From the NCBI GenBank assembly GCA_963718375.1, contig CAVQZD010000007.1, positions 87,239 to 151,238 on the forward strand: a stretch of 64,000 nucleotides of DNA, written 5' to 3'. The position numbers and the translations under genes are program-made. The notes under the pieces are model-generated. The model was not told the DNA's origin. It made no database searches and was given only the letters and a program-made list of their open reading frames with translations. Positions 34,763 to 51,203 of this stretch are shown here, piece by piece (position 1 is the first letter of the stretch; each line of letters starts with the position of its first letter). Origin of the DNA: RBG-16-64-13 sp963718375 (GTDB taxonomy: Bacteria > Actinomycetota > Thermoleophilia > RBG-16-64-13).

Positions 34763-35131
34763 CTAGGCCATCTTGGCGCCGTACTTGGACCGGCCGCGCT
34801 TGCGGTCGGCCACGCCGGCGGAGTCAAGAGCGGCACGGATGATCTTGTAGCGTACACCCGGAAGATCCCGCACACGACCACCCCTGATGAGGACCACAGA
34901 GTGCTCCTGCAGGTTGTGACCGATACCGGGGATGTAGGCCGTGACTTCCATGCCGTTGACCAGTCGCACGCGGGCGACCTTGCGCAGAGCCGAGTTAGGC
35001 TTCTTCGGCGTGGTGGTGTACACGCGAGTGCACACGCCGCGCTTCTGAGGGGCGCCCTTCAGAGCAGGCGTCTTGCTCCTCTTCGACTGCGCCTGCCGGC
35101 CCTTGCGGATCAACTGATTGATCGTTGGCAC
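34763..35131 (-). CDS. rpsL: Ribosomal protein S12
   Basis: A 122-residue decoding-centre protein. PTINQLIRKGRQ opens it; TTTPKKPNSALRKVARV and the D-loop GGRVRDLPGVRYK are wild-type at the positions linked to streptomycin resistance. It is the first gene of the str operon, about 100 bases downstream of a strong promoter. Confidence 0.98.
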   Translation of the reverse strand: MPTINQLIRKGRQAQSKRSKTPALKGAPQKRGVCTRVYTTTPKKPNSALRKVARVRLVNGMEVTAYIPGIGHNLQEHSVVLIRGGRVRDLPGVRYKIIRAALDSAGVADRKRGRSKYGAKMA

Positions 35132-35230
35132 ACGTACTCCCGATATCTAATGCTGCTTGTCACGACTCGACTAACGCCGATCGCCGCGAAACAGGCCAAT
35201 GCAACGCACTGGGTCGCGCGGCGACCGCGA

Positions 35231-35259
35231 AGTATAGCAAAGCCCCATGAGGCCTGCAA
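35231..35259 (-). promoter_or_regulatory. Promoter of the str operon (rpsL)
   Basis: On the minus strand TTGCAG (35254-35259) and an extended -10 TGCTATACT (core at 35231-35236) are 17 bases apart. It lies in the 149-base gap between rpoC and rpsL, about 100 bases before the rpsL start. Confidence 0.8.
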
Positions 35260-35280
35260 GAAGCCCGCTCAATATCGTCT

Positions 35281-39615
<4,335 letters not shown>

Positions 39616-39624
39616 CAGAGGCTC

Positions 39625-43389
<3,765 letters not shown>

Positions 43390-43477
43390 AGCGAATCACT
43401 CCTCGCATTCCAGGGTTTTTGCACAGGGCCCTACGCGCAAACCTGCAGTTTATCATCGGTATACATGCGCGGCAAGC

Positions 43478-43517
43478 CCGTCCCCGACGTCCACCGAAGC
43501 GAACACCGGGGACGGGC
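43478..43517 (-). promoter_or_regulatory. Second hairpin in the rplL-rpoB spacer
   Basis: A ten-base inverted repeat, CCCGTCCCCG / CGGGGACGGG, with a 20-base loop and no T-run after it. In many bacteria this spacer holds an attenuator or RNase processing site that sets the rplJL to rpoBC ratio; that role is inferred. Confidence 0.55.
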
Positions 43518-43525
43518 CCCGCACC

Positions 43526-43555
43526 GTCGGAGGTACCATGAGGCACCTCCGACGC
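43526..43555 (-). promoter_or_regulatory. First hairpin in the rplL-rpoB spacer
   Basis: A perfect ten-base inverted repeat, CGTCGGAGGT / ACCTCCGACG, with a ten-base loop, starting ten bases after the rplL stop. No T-run follows, so it is more likely a processing or attenuation structure than a full terminator. Confidence 0.6.
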
Positions 43556-43565
43556 CTATAGGATA

Positions 43566-43946
43566 CTACTTGACCTCGACAGCCGCTCCGACTTCTTCGA
43601 GCTGCTTCTTGATGTCGTCGGCCTCGGCCTTGGCGATGCCTTCCTTGACCGAGTTGGGGGCGCCGTCGACCAGGTCCTTGGCTTCCTTCAGACCCAGACC
43701 GGTGATGGCGCGCACGACCTTGATGACGTTGATCTTCTGCGCGCCGGCCTCTTTGAGGACCACGGTGAACTCAGTCTGCTCCTCGTCGGCAGCGGGCGCG
43801 GCTCCACCACCTGCAGGAGCGGCGGCCATGGCAGCCATGGGCACCGCGGCGCTCACGCCGAATTCCTCTTCAAGAGCCTTGACCAGCTCGGCCAGGTCCA
43901 TGACCGACATCTTCTTGATCTCTTCGATGATCTTCTCTGCGCTCAC
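43566..43946 (-). CDS. rplL: Ribosomal protein L7/L12
   Basis: A 126-residue stalk protein that recruits translation GTPases. The N-terminal dimer part has IKKMSVMDLAELVKALEEEF; a flexible Ala-rich hinge follows (about residues 38-55); the C-terminal domain has GAQKINVIKVVRAITGLGLK and EAKDLVDGAPNSVKEG. It follows rplJ by about 107 bases. Confidence 0.98.
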   Translation of the reverse strand: MSAEKIIEEIKKMSVMDLAELVKALEEEFGVSAAVPMAAMAAAPAGGGAAPAADEEQTEFTVVLKEAGAQKINVIKVVRAITGLGLKEAKDLVDGAPNSVKEGIAKAEADDIKKQLEEVGAAVEVK

Positions 43947-44053
43947 TTCGTTACTCCTTCTCGTGCTTCATAGCTACATACTTGTCGGCGACCATGCCGC
44001 CGTCACCCGAGTCGCGCGGCGCCGCGCTGTCTGGCGGCACGGGCGCGCCTCTG

Positions 44054-44575
44054 CTAGGCGGCTTTTGCCTTCTGCTCGATCTGGCCCACTACCATCACCA
44101 ACTGACGGATAGGACCATTGAGGACGGTGACCAGCCCACTCAGTGGCGCGGCCAACGTACCCACCAACTTGGCGAGGAGTTGCTCGCGGCTCGGCAGAGT
44201 CGCCAGCGTCTCGACGTCGCTCGCTGCGAGCATCTTGCTCTCCAGCTTGCCTCCACGGACACTGATCTTCTTGTTCTCGCGGATGAAGTCCTGGATGGTC
44301 TTTGCCGTCTGCACCGCGTCGCCCTTGGCGTAGACGATGGCCGTCGGGCCCTGCAACAGAGCCTCCAAGCCGTCGACACCCGCTTCGGTCGCGGCCCGCT
44401 TGGCCAGGGTGTTCTTGACCACTTTGAGAGTGGCGTCCACCTTCACCAGGCGCCTGCGCAGCTCGGCAGACTCTGAGTAGGTGAGCCCGCGATAGTCCAC
44501 TATGTAGTAGACGTCGCACGATTTGAGGTCGCTTGCGATCTGTTTGACCGCTTCGACCTTGTCCGGTCTCGGCAT
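44054..44575 (-). CDS. rplJ: Ribosomal protein L10
   Basis: A 173-residue stalk base that holds L7/L12 dimers on its C-terminal helix. RPDKVEAVKQIASDLKSCDV and LTYSESAELRRRLVKVDATL are typical. The ATG at 44575 has a strong GGAGGTGAT site; the frame is open 14 codons further up without a site. L10 with L7/L12 usually represses this operon by binding the leader upstream. Confidence 0.96.
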   Translation of the reverse strand: MPRPDKVEAVKQIASDLKSCDVYYIVDYRGLTYSESAELRRRLVKVDATLKVVKNTLAKRAATEAGVDGLEALLQGPTAIVYAKGDAVQTAKTIQDFIRENKKISVRGGKLESKMLAASDVETLATLPSREQLLAKLVGTLAAPLSGLVTVLNGPIRQLVMVVGQIEQKAKAA

Positions 44576-44790
44576 TCTTCGAATCACCTCCTTCAAACGA
44601 AAAGTCCACCCCCACAAGCAGAGGCGGACGATGACTTCGAACGGACCCCTGGGACGCGGACGTCCTGTCAGGCCCCTATGTCGGTCTCACTCTGCCTGGG
44701 CTGGCGGGTCAGGCGTAGGCCCTACTGCTCGGCCTGCGCATCGCCGCTTATGCCACCGAAGTGGCACCAGCTGTCTATGGCGGATAGCGG
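44576..44790 (-). ncRNA. Probable L10 leader of rplJ-rplL mRNA
   Basis: The 346-base stretch between rplA and rplJ has no gene. On the minus strand it holds a terminator, then a promoter, then about 210 bases of leader ending in the rplJ ribosome site. The leader contains a UUCG-capped hairpin (TGCCAC / GTGGCA, 44751-44766) and further GC-rich complementary segments. The place and size fit the L10-binding leader that controls rplJ-rplL in many bacteria. I judge this by position and hairpins, not by a model match. Confidence 0.5.
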
Positions 44791-44795
44791 TCGGC

Positions 44796-44804
44796 ATTAT
44801 AGCA
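44796..44804 (-). promoter_or_regulatory. Extended -10 promoter of rplJ-rplL-rpoB-rpoC
   Basis: On the minus strand TGCTATAAT is a perfect extended -10 element. A weak -35 (TGGACA) is 19 bases away, so the TG motif probably carries recognition. It lies just after the rplA terminator. Confidence 0.75.
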
Positions 44805-44845
44805 GGTCCGCGCGTCGACCTGTCCAGCGTCCGTGCGCGGAGATG

Positions 44846-44885
44846 AAAGCGGGCCCGACTGCCGTTCGGCTGTCGGGCCCGCTTT
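44846..44885 (-). terminator. Rho-independent terminator after rplK-rplA
   Basis: A 14-base perfect stem, AAAGCGGGCCCGAC / GTCGGGCCCGCTTT, with a 12-base loop. On the minus strand the stem itself ends in TTT and is followed by CATCT. It lies 37 bases after the rplA stop. Confidence 0.8.
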
Positions 44886-44921
44886 GAGACTCTGATGCAG
44901 TCCTTCGGTCGTCCTACAGGG

Positions 44922-45635
44922 TCAGCCTTTGTCGTCCAGCACGTTGCCGGTCTTCGACGTATCGATGGGGATGCCGGGACCCATCGTGCTGCTCAAGCTT
45001 ATGCTGCGCAGGTACTTGCCCTTCGCGGCCGCCGGCTTGGCCCGCAGGATCTCGCCAAGAAGCTCTGCGTAGTTGGCAGTCAGTTGGTCGGCGGTGAAAG
45101 ACTTCTTGCCGATGATGGAATGCACCACCCCGAACTTGTCGGTGCGGTACTCCACCTTGCCACCCTTCATGTCAGACACGGCTTTGCCGACGTCGAAGGT
45201 CACCGTACCTGCCTTCGGGTTCGGCATCAGGCCGCGCGGTCCGAGGACCCGGCCCAGCTTGCCGACCACGCCCATGAGATCAGGCGTCGCGATGGTGACG
45301 TCGAAATCGAGCATGCCCCCCTCTATCTTGGTGGCCAGGTCTTCGGCACCCACCAGATCGGCGCCGGCCGCCTCAGCCTCCGTCGCCTTCTCGCCCTTCG
45401 CGAACACCGCCACCCGCATGGTCTTGCCGGTGCCATGCGGCAACATCACCGTGCCGCGCACCTGCTGATCCGCGTGGCGCGGGTTGACACCCAGCTTGAT
45501 GTGGACCTCGACCGTCTCGTCGAAGTTGGCGGTGACGATACTCTTGAGGAGTTCGGCCGCGTCGTGCGGAGGGTAGAAGCGTCCAGCCTCAACAGCCTTC
45601 TTCGCTTCTTTGAAGCGTTTGGAGTCCTTGCTCAT
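44922..45635 (-). CDS. rplA: Ribosomal protein L1
   Basis: A 237-residue protein of the mobile L1 stalk. SKRFKEAKKAVEAGRFYP, VNPRHADQQVRGTVMLPHGTGK, RGLMPNPKAGTVT and GKYLRSISLSSTMGPG are typical. The ATG at 45635 follows AGGAGGTAATCAAG; the frame is open upstream without a site. In many bacteria L1 represses its own operon. Confidence 0.97.
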   Translation of the reverse strand: MSKDSKRFKEAKKAVEAGRFYPPHDAAELLKSIVTANFDETVEVHIKLGVNPRHADQQVRGTVMLPHGTGKTMRVAVFAKGEKATEAEAAGADLVGAEDLATKIEGGMLDFDVTIATPDLMGVVGKLGRVLGPRGLMPNPKAGTVTFDVGKAVSDMKGGKVEYRTDKFGVVHSIIGKKSFTADQLTANYAELLGEILRAKPAAAKGKYLRSISLSSTMGPGIPIDTSKTGNVLDDKG

Positions 45636-45690
45636 CTTGATTACCTCCTGGTGGTCAAGCGGGCCAGCGGCCCTCCCACCTTCCGGCCCT

Positions 45691-45745
45691 GTGACGCGGC
45701 GCTCCACACCCCGTCACTCAGGCTATTCCTACCCCGCGAAGCGGG
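45691..45745 (-). other. rplK-rplA spacer with two inverted repeats
   Basis: The 111-base spacer holds CCCGC / GCGGG (45733-45745, three-base loop) and GTGACG / CGTCAC (45691-45717, 15-base loop). An L1-binding site or processing structure is possible; no terminator T-run is present. Confidence 0.3.
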
Positions 45746-45746
45746 A

Positions 45747-46172
45747 TCAGTCCTCTACCGTGACCCCCATCTGGCGCGCGGTGCCGGCGATGATGTTCAT
45801 CGCGGCCTCGACGTCGTGAGCGTTGAGATCAGGCATCTTGGTCTCAGCGATCTTGCGCAGTTGGTCCTTGCTGATACGACCTACCTTCTCCTTGCGGGCG
45901 TTGCCGCTGCCCTTGTCGATGCCGGCGGCCTGCTTGATGAGCACCGCAGCGGGGGCCGTCTTGAGTACGAACGAAAAGGAGCGGTCTTCATAGACGCTGA
46001 GTTCGACAGGCACCACTTGACCGACACTGTCCTGGGTAGCCGCATTGTAGGCCTTGCAGAACTCCATGATGTTCACGCCGTGCTGGCCCAGAGCAGGGCC
46101 GACTGGAGGAGCAGGGGTCGCCTTGCCTCCCTCGATCTGCAGCTTGACTATCGCCCGTAACTTCTTAGCCAC
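45747..46172 (-). CDS. rplK: Ribosomal protein L11
   Basis: A 141-residue protein of the GTPase-associated centre. KLQIEGGKATPAPPVGPALG with GQHGVNIMEFCKAYNA and the C-terminal GTARQMGVTVED are conserved. It follows nusG by 15 bases. Confidence 0.98.
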   Translation of the reverse strand: MAKKLRAIVKLQIEGGKATPAPPVGPALGQHGVNIMEFCKAYNAATQDSVGQVVPVELSVYEDRSFSFVLKTAPAAVLIKQAAGIDKGSGNARKEKVGRISKDQLRKIAETKMPDLNAHDVEAAMNIIAGTARQMGVTVED

Positions 46173-46187
46173 CTTGAGTCTCCGTCC

Positions 46188-46751
46188 TTAGATCTTCTTG
46201 ACCTGCTCGAAGCCAAGCTCAGTAGGCGTGTCGCGCCCGAAGATGGACACCATCACTTTGAGCTTGCTCTGTTCCAAGTTGACTTCGGACACCTCACCTG
46301 TGAAATCGGTGAGCGGTCCGTTTATCACTCTGACTTGGTCGCCGATGACGAACTCCGCCTTGGCCTTCGGTTTCTCCACCGTCGAGGTGTGAAGGATGCG
46401 GTCCACCTCTGCAGCCATGAGCGGGGTCGGCTTGTTCTCGGAGCCGACAAACCCCGTGACACCGGGCGTGTTCTTGACTAGGGACCAGGAATCGTCCGTA
46501 AGGATCATCTTGACCAACAAGTACCCTGGGAAGATGCGCTTCTCAAGATGGACCTTCTCGCCACCCTTGGTCTCCACCACCTGCTCGGTCGGCACCACGA
46601 TGTCCTCGAAATACTGCGCCTGGTTCATCGACTGGATGCGATGCTCCAGATTGGTGCGCGCCTTATTCTCATGGCCGGAGTAAGTGTTGATCACGTACCA
46701 CTTCGCGTCCATCGACGTGGAGACTCCAGTCGCCGCACTCTGCTCAGTCAT
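46188..46751 (-). CDS. nusG: Transcription elongation factor NusG
   Basis: A 187-residue factor that binds RNA polymerase and links it to ribosomes or Rho. The NGN domain has KWYVINTYSGHENKARTNLE and KIFPG-like RIFPGYLLVKM; the C-terminal KOW has GDQVRVINGPLTDFTGEVSE. It follows secE by three bases. Confidence 0.97.
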   Translation of the reverse strand: MTEQSAATGVSTSMDAKWYVINTYSGHENKARTNLEHRIQSMNQAQYFEDIVVPTEQVVETKGGEKVHLEKRIFPGYLLVKMILTDDSWSLVKNTPGVTGFVGSENKPTPLMAAEVDRILHTSTVEKPKAKAEFVIGDQVRVINGPLTDFTGEVSEVNLEQSKLKVMVSIFGRDTPTELGFEQVKKI

Positions 46752-46754
46752 CGG

Positions 46755-47084
46755 CTAACCACCCATTCCGCTGAGCTCGACAAGGTAGATCCAGAGCCGG
46801 TCGAGCGCGAAGATGAACACCGAGGCGACCGCGACAGCGAATATGACCACACCGGTGGACTTGACCAGTTCCTTGCGAGGCGGCCAGGTGACCTTCTTCA
46901 TCTCGATGATGACTTCGCGCAGGAAGGTGCGCAAGCGGCCTACCGGCTTGGTCCTGACAGTCCCCCGCGGAGCAGCCCCTTGGCTCTTGTCTTCGCTACG
47001 CGCCACCCGCCGCGGGGCGTTCGCCGACTTGGCTGGCGCCGTATTCGTCGATTTCGAATTATTCTTCTTATCTTTCTTGGCCAT
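46755..47084 (-). CDS. secE: Preprotein translocase subunit SecE
   Basis: A 109-residue subunit that clamps SecY. The first 55 residues are basic and low-complexity. TFLREVIIEMKKVTWPPRKEL is the family signature, followed by one membrane span (STGVVIFAVAVASVFIFAL). It lies between tRNA-Trp and nusG. Confidence 0.95.
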   Translation of the reverse strand: MAKKDKKNNSKSTNTAPAKSANAPRRVARSEDKSQGAAPRGTVRTKPVGRLRTFLREVIIEMKKVTWPPRKELVKSTGVVIFAVAVASVFIFALDRLWIYLVELSGMGG

Positions 47085-47129
47085 CGCCTACCGTCTTCAC
47101 TGATACGCTTCGATCAACAACGGGAGAAG

Positions 47130-47205
47130 TGGCAGGGCAGGAGGGGATCGAACCCCCGGCCGCCGGTTTTGGAGACCGGTGCTCTACCAGCTGAGCTACT
47201 GCCCT
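47130..47205 (-). tRNA. tRNA-Trp (CCA)
   Basis: Seven-base acceptor stem AGGGCAG / CTGCCCT, D arm GCTC / GAGC, anticodon stem CCGGT / ACCGG around the loop CTCCAAA with anticodon CCA, and T loop TTCGATC. Discriminator G and the 3' CCA are encoded. Its place between rpmG and secE is common in bacteria. Confidence 0.95.
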
Positions 47206-47230
47206 CCGCCATCCATCTACCGCTACCGGA

Positions 47231-47380
47231 CTACTTGGTCTCTTTGTGGACCGTGACCGTGTCACACCACCTGCAGTACTTGCGCAGTTCGATCCGGTCA
47301 GGATCGTTGCGCTTGTTCTTCATGGTGTTGTAGTTGCGGTGCTTACACTCTTGGCAAGCCATAGTCACTTTAACCCGCAT
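47231..47380 (-). CDS. rpmG: Ribosomal protein L33 (zinc-binding form)
   Basis: A 49-residue protein read directly from the sequence; it is too short for most cut-offs. It starts MRVKVTMACQECKHRNY, continues NTMKNKRNDPDRIELRKYC and ends HKETK. Two CxxC pairs (CQEC and CRWC) form the zinc site. It is the first gene of the rpmG, tRNA-Trp, secE, nusG, rplKA unit. Confidence 0.95.
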   Translation of the reverse strand: MRVKVTMACQECKHRNYNTMKNKRNDPDRIELRKYCRWCDTVTVHKETK

Positions 47381-47571
47381 TACTCCAGCGCTCCCTAGTC
47401 ATTAAAATAGCCCGTGCATGCTACCACATCTGGCCGCGATGGCCGGGTGGATCTGAGATAGTCATCCCCCCGCCCAGGGTATCGAGACGAGCGATGACCC
47501 GAGGGGACAAGAGGGCAGTATAGCGGTACAAGCCCAGACCGTCATCAGGTCGAAGACGCTTGCCTGTCACG

Positions 47572-49545
47572 CTACTGCCAGGTCACCACCCTGTCGCGGA
47601 CTTCTTCGGGCAGTCGCTCGCGCAATTCCGTGATGATCTCGGGCGCTACGACGACGGTGATGTCTGGACTGAGCTCCAGCAATCCCTGCGCCGCCGCCGC
47701 CGCTTCATCGATATCCACGCCATCGGCGTAGTCTATCTCCCGCAAGATCTCATTACTCCGTTCCGACATCCTGCTGAACATCAGATTCAGACCCCGCAGA
47801 TACGCTTCGGAATAGAAAGGGTCGATGTCTTCAGGCATGGCCGCCAGGTATACCGCAGAAGCGAAGGGCAGTCGCCCTGCGACATCGGTCGCCTCTAGGA
47901 TCCGCCCGGCGGCAGGCGGCGAAGCTGATGTACGCTCCTCGGCCCAGACCCTATACTCGATGGCTTCCAGGCCGAACAACTGGAGCGCCCCCACCGTCGC
48001 GGCAGCCGCGGCGACTATGGCGACAATCTTCCGTCGAGTGCCTCGGGAGGCCGGAGGTAACCCCACGTGAAGCGCAAGGCCTGCGGCCAAGACCACGACG
48101 CTGACCAACCCCAAGCCCCACACCCACTTATCGAAGAAGTACGAGAGCTCGCCTATGGATACATACTGATATGCCGCCAGCGCCGCCAGTAGCAGCAACC
48201 CCAGAGCGGGGATCGCGGCGACTGCGAAGCCTTTGGCCGCCACCTGTCCCGCACGTCCACGCGCGTAGACGGCCAAGCCTGCTGCCAGAGCCATGCCCGT
48301 GCCCAGGACCAGTTGAGCGATCGCCTCGGGCCCATGAGGCACCCATTCCGCCTGGGTGATCAAGATCGCTTCGCCCCCGCCGCGCAGCAGTATCGGTATG
48401 ACCGCGAAGCAGGCGGCCGCCGTTGTGGCTATCACCAGTGTGAACACGACCCACCCCCGGCGCGACTCAGGCCGCCAAGGTCCCTTCCAAGGAACGAGAG
48501 CCAGACATGCGCCTGCCACTGTAAGAGGCGCCATCAGCGTCCATCCGTGCACAGAAGCCACAACGAGCCCGCCCAGGCAGAAGATGCTGAGAAGCGGCAG
48601 CTCGCGCGACATAGACGCCCCTACGAGCACAGCGATGCCGGCCGCGGCGCAAGCCCAGATGAAGTTCTCGTACCCCATCTTGAGCGCCCAAGAGCCTGTA
48701 CCGAACACGAAGGCGGCACCCACCATCGCGGCCACCGGCCAGGCGAAGAGTGGACGACGCCTCAGGCTCGGCAACTGTGCGACCCCCGCGCTCAGCAGGG
48801 CCGCCGTCAAGACTTGCATGAGAGCCAGACTCACCCCGTATCGCCAGATCTCCTTGGCAGCGTCACCCAGCTTGGGTCCCGCATAGACCTCCGTCAGGGC
48901 TGCGATCGACGCATGGAAGTTCTGCGGATAGTTCTCCCACGCCCAACCCGATCCGTCAGGAGCGGACCCCAGCATCGGTGCGATCGCGCCGTAGCCCCTG
49001 GCTTGGATAGCCATCGCGCTGTGAGCCGCGTGATCGCTGCCCATGCCGGAGAGTATGTTCAGCGAGTCTATCCCGCCGGCGGAGCCAAGAAGCGGCCAAA
49101 CGGTCCACGCGGCCACTGCGATGCCTGCGAACAGGATGGCGTCGACCGCTTCGAGCTGGGGCAGCACTCGTTTCGATCGTGCGCGCACACCTGGACCCCA
49201 AAGGATCCAGGCGACAAGTGCGGCGGAAGCGCCGGCCAGCAGGATCCCCATCCTATCCACCTGCGGAACGGGGAGCCGCAGCCACCACAAGAGAGGGACC
49301 CACCCGATGAATATCGCACCGCCGAGCAACACCCGCCTCGAGAGACTGGTGGACCATGGCATCAGACCTACGATCAGAGAAGCGAAGACAAGGGCAGGGA
49401 TACCATCCAACACGCCCTGGCGTCGCAGAAAGAAGACTCCCGCGAACACGGCGCCGCCGGCAAGGACGGCTCTCAGGCGAGTCCACAGCTGCGCTGAGCC
49501 AGACTTTCCTTCCTCGGTACTCACCCGGTCCGTTCTCGTCTCCAC
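47572..49545 (-). CDS. Large polytopic membrane protein, unrecognised
   Basis: A 657-residue protein with roughly a dozen hydrophobic spans between residues 25 and 540 and a soluble C-terminal segment of about 110 residues. The GTG start follows AGGGGG. The layout resembles glycosyltransferase family C-like membrane proteins, and the next genes upstream are GtrA and two GT2 enzymes, so a role in surface glycan synthesis or transfer is plausible. I could not see a clear catalytic motif; ENYPQNFHASIAAL and MPEDIDPFYSEAYLRGL are the most distinctive stretches. Confidence 0.6.
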   Translation of the reverse strand: METRTDRVSTEEGKSGSAQLWTRLRAVLAGGAVFAGVFFLRRQGVLDGIPALVFASLIVGLMPWSTSLSRRVLLGGAIFIGWVPLLWWLRLPVPQVDRMGILLAGASAALVAWILWGPGVRARSKRVLPQLEAVDAILFAGIAVAAWTVWPLLGSAGGIDSLNILSGMGSDHAAHSAMAIQARGYGAIAPMLGSAPDGSGWAWENYPQNFHASIAALTEVYAGPKLGDAAKEIWRYGVSLALMQVLTAALLSAGVAQLPSLRRRPLFAWPVAAMVGAAFVFGTGSWALKMGYENFIWACAAAGIAVLVGASMSRELPLLSIFCLGGLVVASVHGWTLMAPLTVAGACLALVPWKGPWRPESRRGWVVFTLVIATTAAACFAVIPILLRGGGEAILITQAEWVPHGPEAIAQLVLGTGMALAAGLAVYARGRAGQVAAKGFAVAAIPALGLLLLAALAAYQYVSIGELSYFFDKWVWGLGLVSVVVLAAGLALHVGLPPASRGTRRKIVAIVAAAAATVGALQLFGLEAIEYRVWAEERTSASPPAAGRILEATDVAGRLPFASAVYLAAMPEDIDPFYSEAYLRGLNLMFSRMSERSNEILREIDYADGVDIDEAAAAAQGLLELSPDITVVVAPEIITELRERLPEEVRDRVVTWQ

Positions 49546-49563
49546 TCTAGGACCCCCTGAAGC

Positions 49564-50097
49564 TCACGTGTCTGTGCCATCCGGGTCCGCCGGCTTTCTC
49601 TTCCGAAAGGTGAAGTACTTGCTTCCGAGATAGCCGCCTATGATCGCCGGAACTGCGAATATCGCCTGCAACGCATATGCGCTCAAATCAGTGTATCTGG
49701 TACCGAGCGCCAGGAACACGGAGTTCGCCAAGAGCAAGGGCACGTACACCATCTGGTAGCGCAGGTACTCCAATAGTGGATGAGAGGCAGGTGCAAAGAC
49801 GAAGTAGCGCATGGTCAAGAACCCGACGACTGTCTGCACCATGTACGAGATGAACACCACTCCCCAAGCCGGCACATATTCGTGCAGCAGGTAGTAGAGG
49901 AGTGAGAAGCACGCGTACGAGAAGAGTGTGTTGAACCCACCGACTACTAGATACATCACCTTGTCGCGGTGGCGGGGCCACAGCTTGATGACTAGTCCCT
50001 TGATGCCGTCCGCTTGCTCCGCCCCATCTCCGCCATCACTGGGCTCCCCGGGCTGCACGAGTCCTTCGGGCCCTCCGGGGTCTTGCGCCGGCATCAC
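49564..50097 (-). CDS. GtrA-family membrane protein
   Basis: A 177-residue protein. After about 40 polar residues it has four hydrophobic spans in the GtrA pattern, starting YLVVGGFNTLFSYACFSLLY, with the family-typical TMRYFVF and YFTFRKRK segments near the end. GtrA proteins are thought to move or present polyprenol-linked sugars. GTG and ATG starts are adjacent; the ATG overlaps the upstream glycosyltransferase stop as TGATG, so the pair is coupled and probably works together. Confidence 0.85.
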   Translation of the reverse strand: MMPAQDPGGPEGLVQPGEPSDGGDGAEQADGIKGLVIKLWPRHRDKVMYLVVGGFNTLFSYACFSLLYYLLHEYVPAWGVVFISYMVQTVVGFLTMRYFVFAPASHPLLEYLRYQMVYVPLLLANSVFLALGTRYTDLSAYALQAIFAVPAIIGGYLGSKYFTFRKRKPADPDGTDT

Positions 50098-51131
50098 TGG
50101 TCCGGCTTGCTCCGTCCGAGGGACCTGTCACGATCCGCTGCGGACCGGTCCAGCGGGGATAGCGAGTAGGACAAGAGCCTTGTCTCGTTGGCCCCTGGGG
50201 AGTCCTGTACCTCCAGGGCGAGCGACTGCAGGAGCATCTGCACCCCTAGCATCAATGGGAGCACCGCGATCATCACGGTCCCGGTCGTCGCAGGGCTGCC
50301 GGCAGAAGCGCTGGACACCCACTCGACTATCCCGAACACCGTGCCAAACAACACAAAGGTGGATCCGACCATGGCAAGGAGAGCGACAAGGCCGAACTCG
50401 TTTATCACGTGGCGCTTGAAGAATCGCCAGAAGAAGCTCCGCGCAAGCCGCAGGGGAAAGCTCCACAGGACCCGTGAGACACGCACATATGATTCTTCTT
50501 CTCCATAGAGCGCCGAAGTCCCCACATCCACCACACGCGCCCCGATAACGTTGAGGTTCACCAGCATGTCGTTCTCGAAGTAGTAGTCCTGGGCCAACTT
50601 GTCGAGCCTGAGCCGCGACAGAGCCGCCGAGGTGATCGCCAAGAAGCCACACTGCGAGTCGAATACGTGCCAGTATCCACTGGCGACCTTGGTAAGAAAG
50701 GATAGCGCGACGTTGCCGAACCACCGTGTGCGCGGCATCGAAGGCGGGCGACCGGTGGACTGGAAGCGATCGCCCTTCGCGTACTCTGCCATCCCCAGCT
50801 CGATGGGTCGAACGAGTTTCGAAAGCTCCCGGACCTCCATCTGTCCGTCGGCGTCCATCTTAACGATCACGTCGTACTCGCCTGCGAGCGCCGCCCGAAA
50901 ACCGGCGACCATGGCCCCGCCGACGCCCAGGTTCCTCTCGTTGTGCAGCACCTGGATACGCGGGTCGTCTATATTCTGGGCCACCTCGAGGGTATTGTCG
51001 GTACTCGCATCGTCGACGACCACGATGCCGTCCACCCAGTCAGGGATGTCGCTGATGACAGCCTGTAGATGTCGACCTTCGTTGTGGGCGGGTAGGACAA
51101 TGCAGTATTTGAGTCCTTCGCGCAAACTCAC
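50094..51131 (-). CDS. GT2 glycosyltransferase with two C-terminal membrane spans
   Basis: A dolichol-phosphate-mannose-synthase-like enzyme of about 345 residues that would attach a sugar to a polyprenol phosphate. CIVLPAHNEGRHLQAVI opens the GT-A domain; VVDDASTDNT and the DXD-type KMDADGQM bind the nucleotide sugar. Two hydrophobic spans follow at roughly 240-300. The frame opens at TTG 51164, but the GTG at 51131 begins just before the domain. It is coupled to the GtrA gene, a classic pairing. Confidence 0.85.
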   Translation of the reverse strand: MSLREGLKYCIVLPAHNEGRHLQAVISDIPDWVDGIVVVDDASTDNTLEVAQNIDDPRIQVLHNERNLGVGGAMVAGFRAALAGEYDVIVKMDADGQMEVRELSKLVRPIELGMAEYAKGDRFQSTGRPPSMPRTRWFGNVALSFLTKVASGYWHVFDSQCGFLAITSAALSRLRLDKLAQDYYFENDMLVNLNVIGARVVDVGTSALYGEEESYVRVSRVLWSFPLRLARSFFWRFFKRHVINEFGLVALLAMVGSTFVLFGTVFGIVEWVSSASAGSPATTGTVMIAVLPLMLGVQMLLQSLALEVQDSPGANETRLLSYSLSPLDRSAADRDRSLGRSKPDQ

Positions 51132-51203
51132 TCCCTGACGATGCGAACAGCAGACTTCTGGCAAGTCTACTACAACGGTTGCGCGGAGAGCGCCAAGCGG
51201 CTG

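Noticed and set aside
44895..46160. A 421-residue plus-strand open frame over rplA and rplK
   Set aside because: Antisense to two conserved ribosomal genes with no recognisable domain.
48313..49497. A 394-residue plus-strand open frame over the polytopic membrane protein
   Set aside because: Arg/Pro/His-rich composition typical of a shadow frame in GC-rich DNA.
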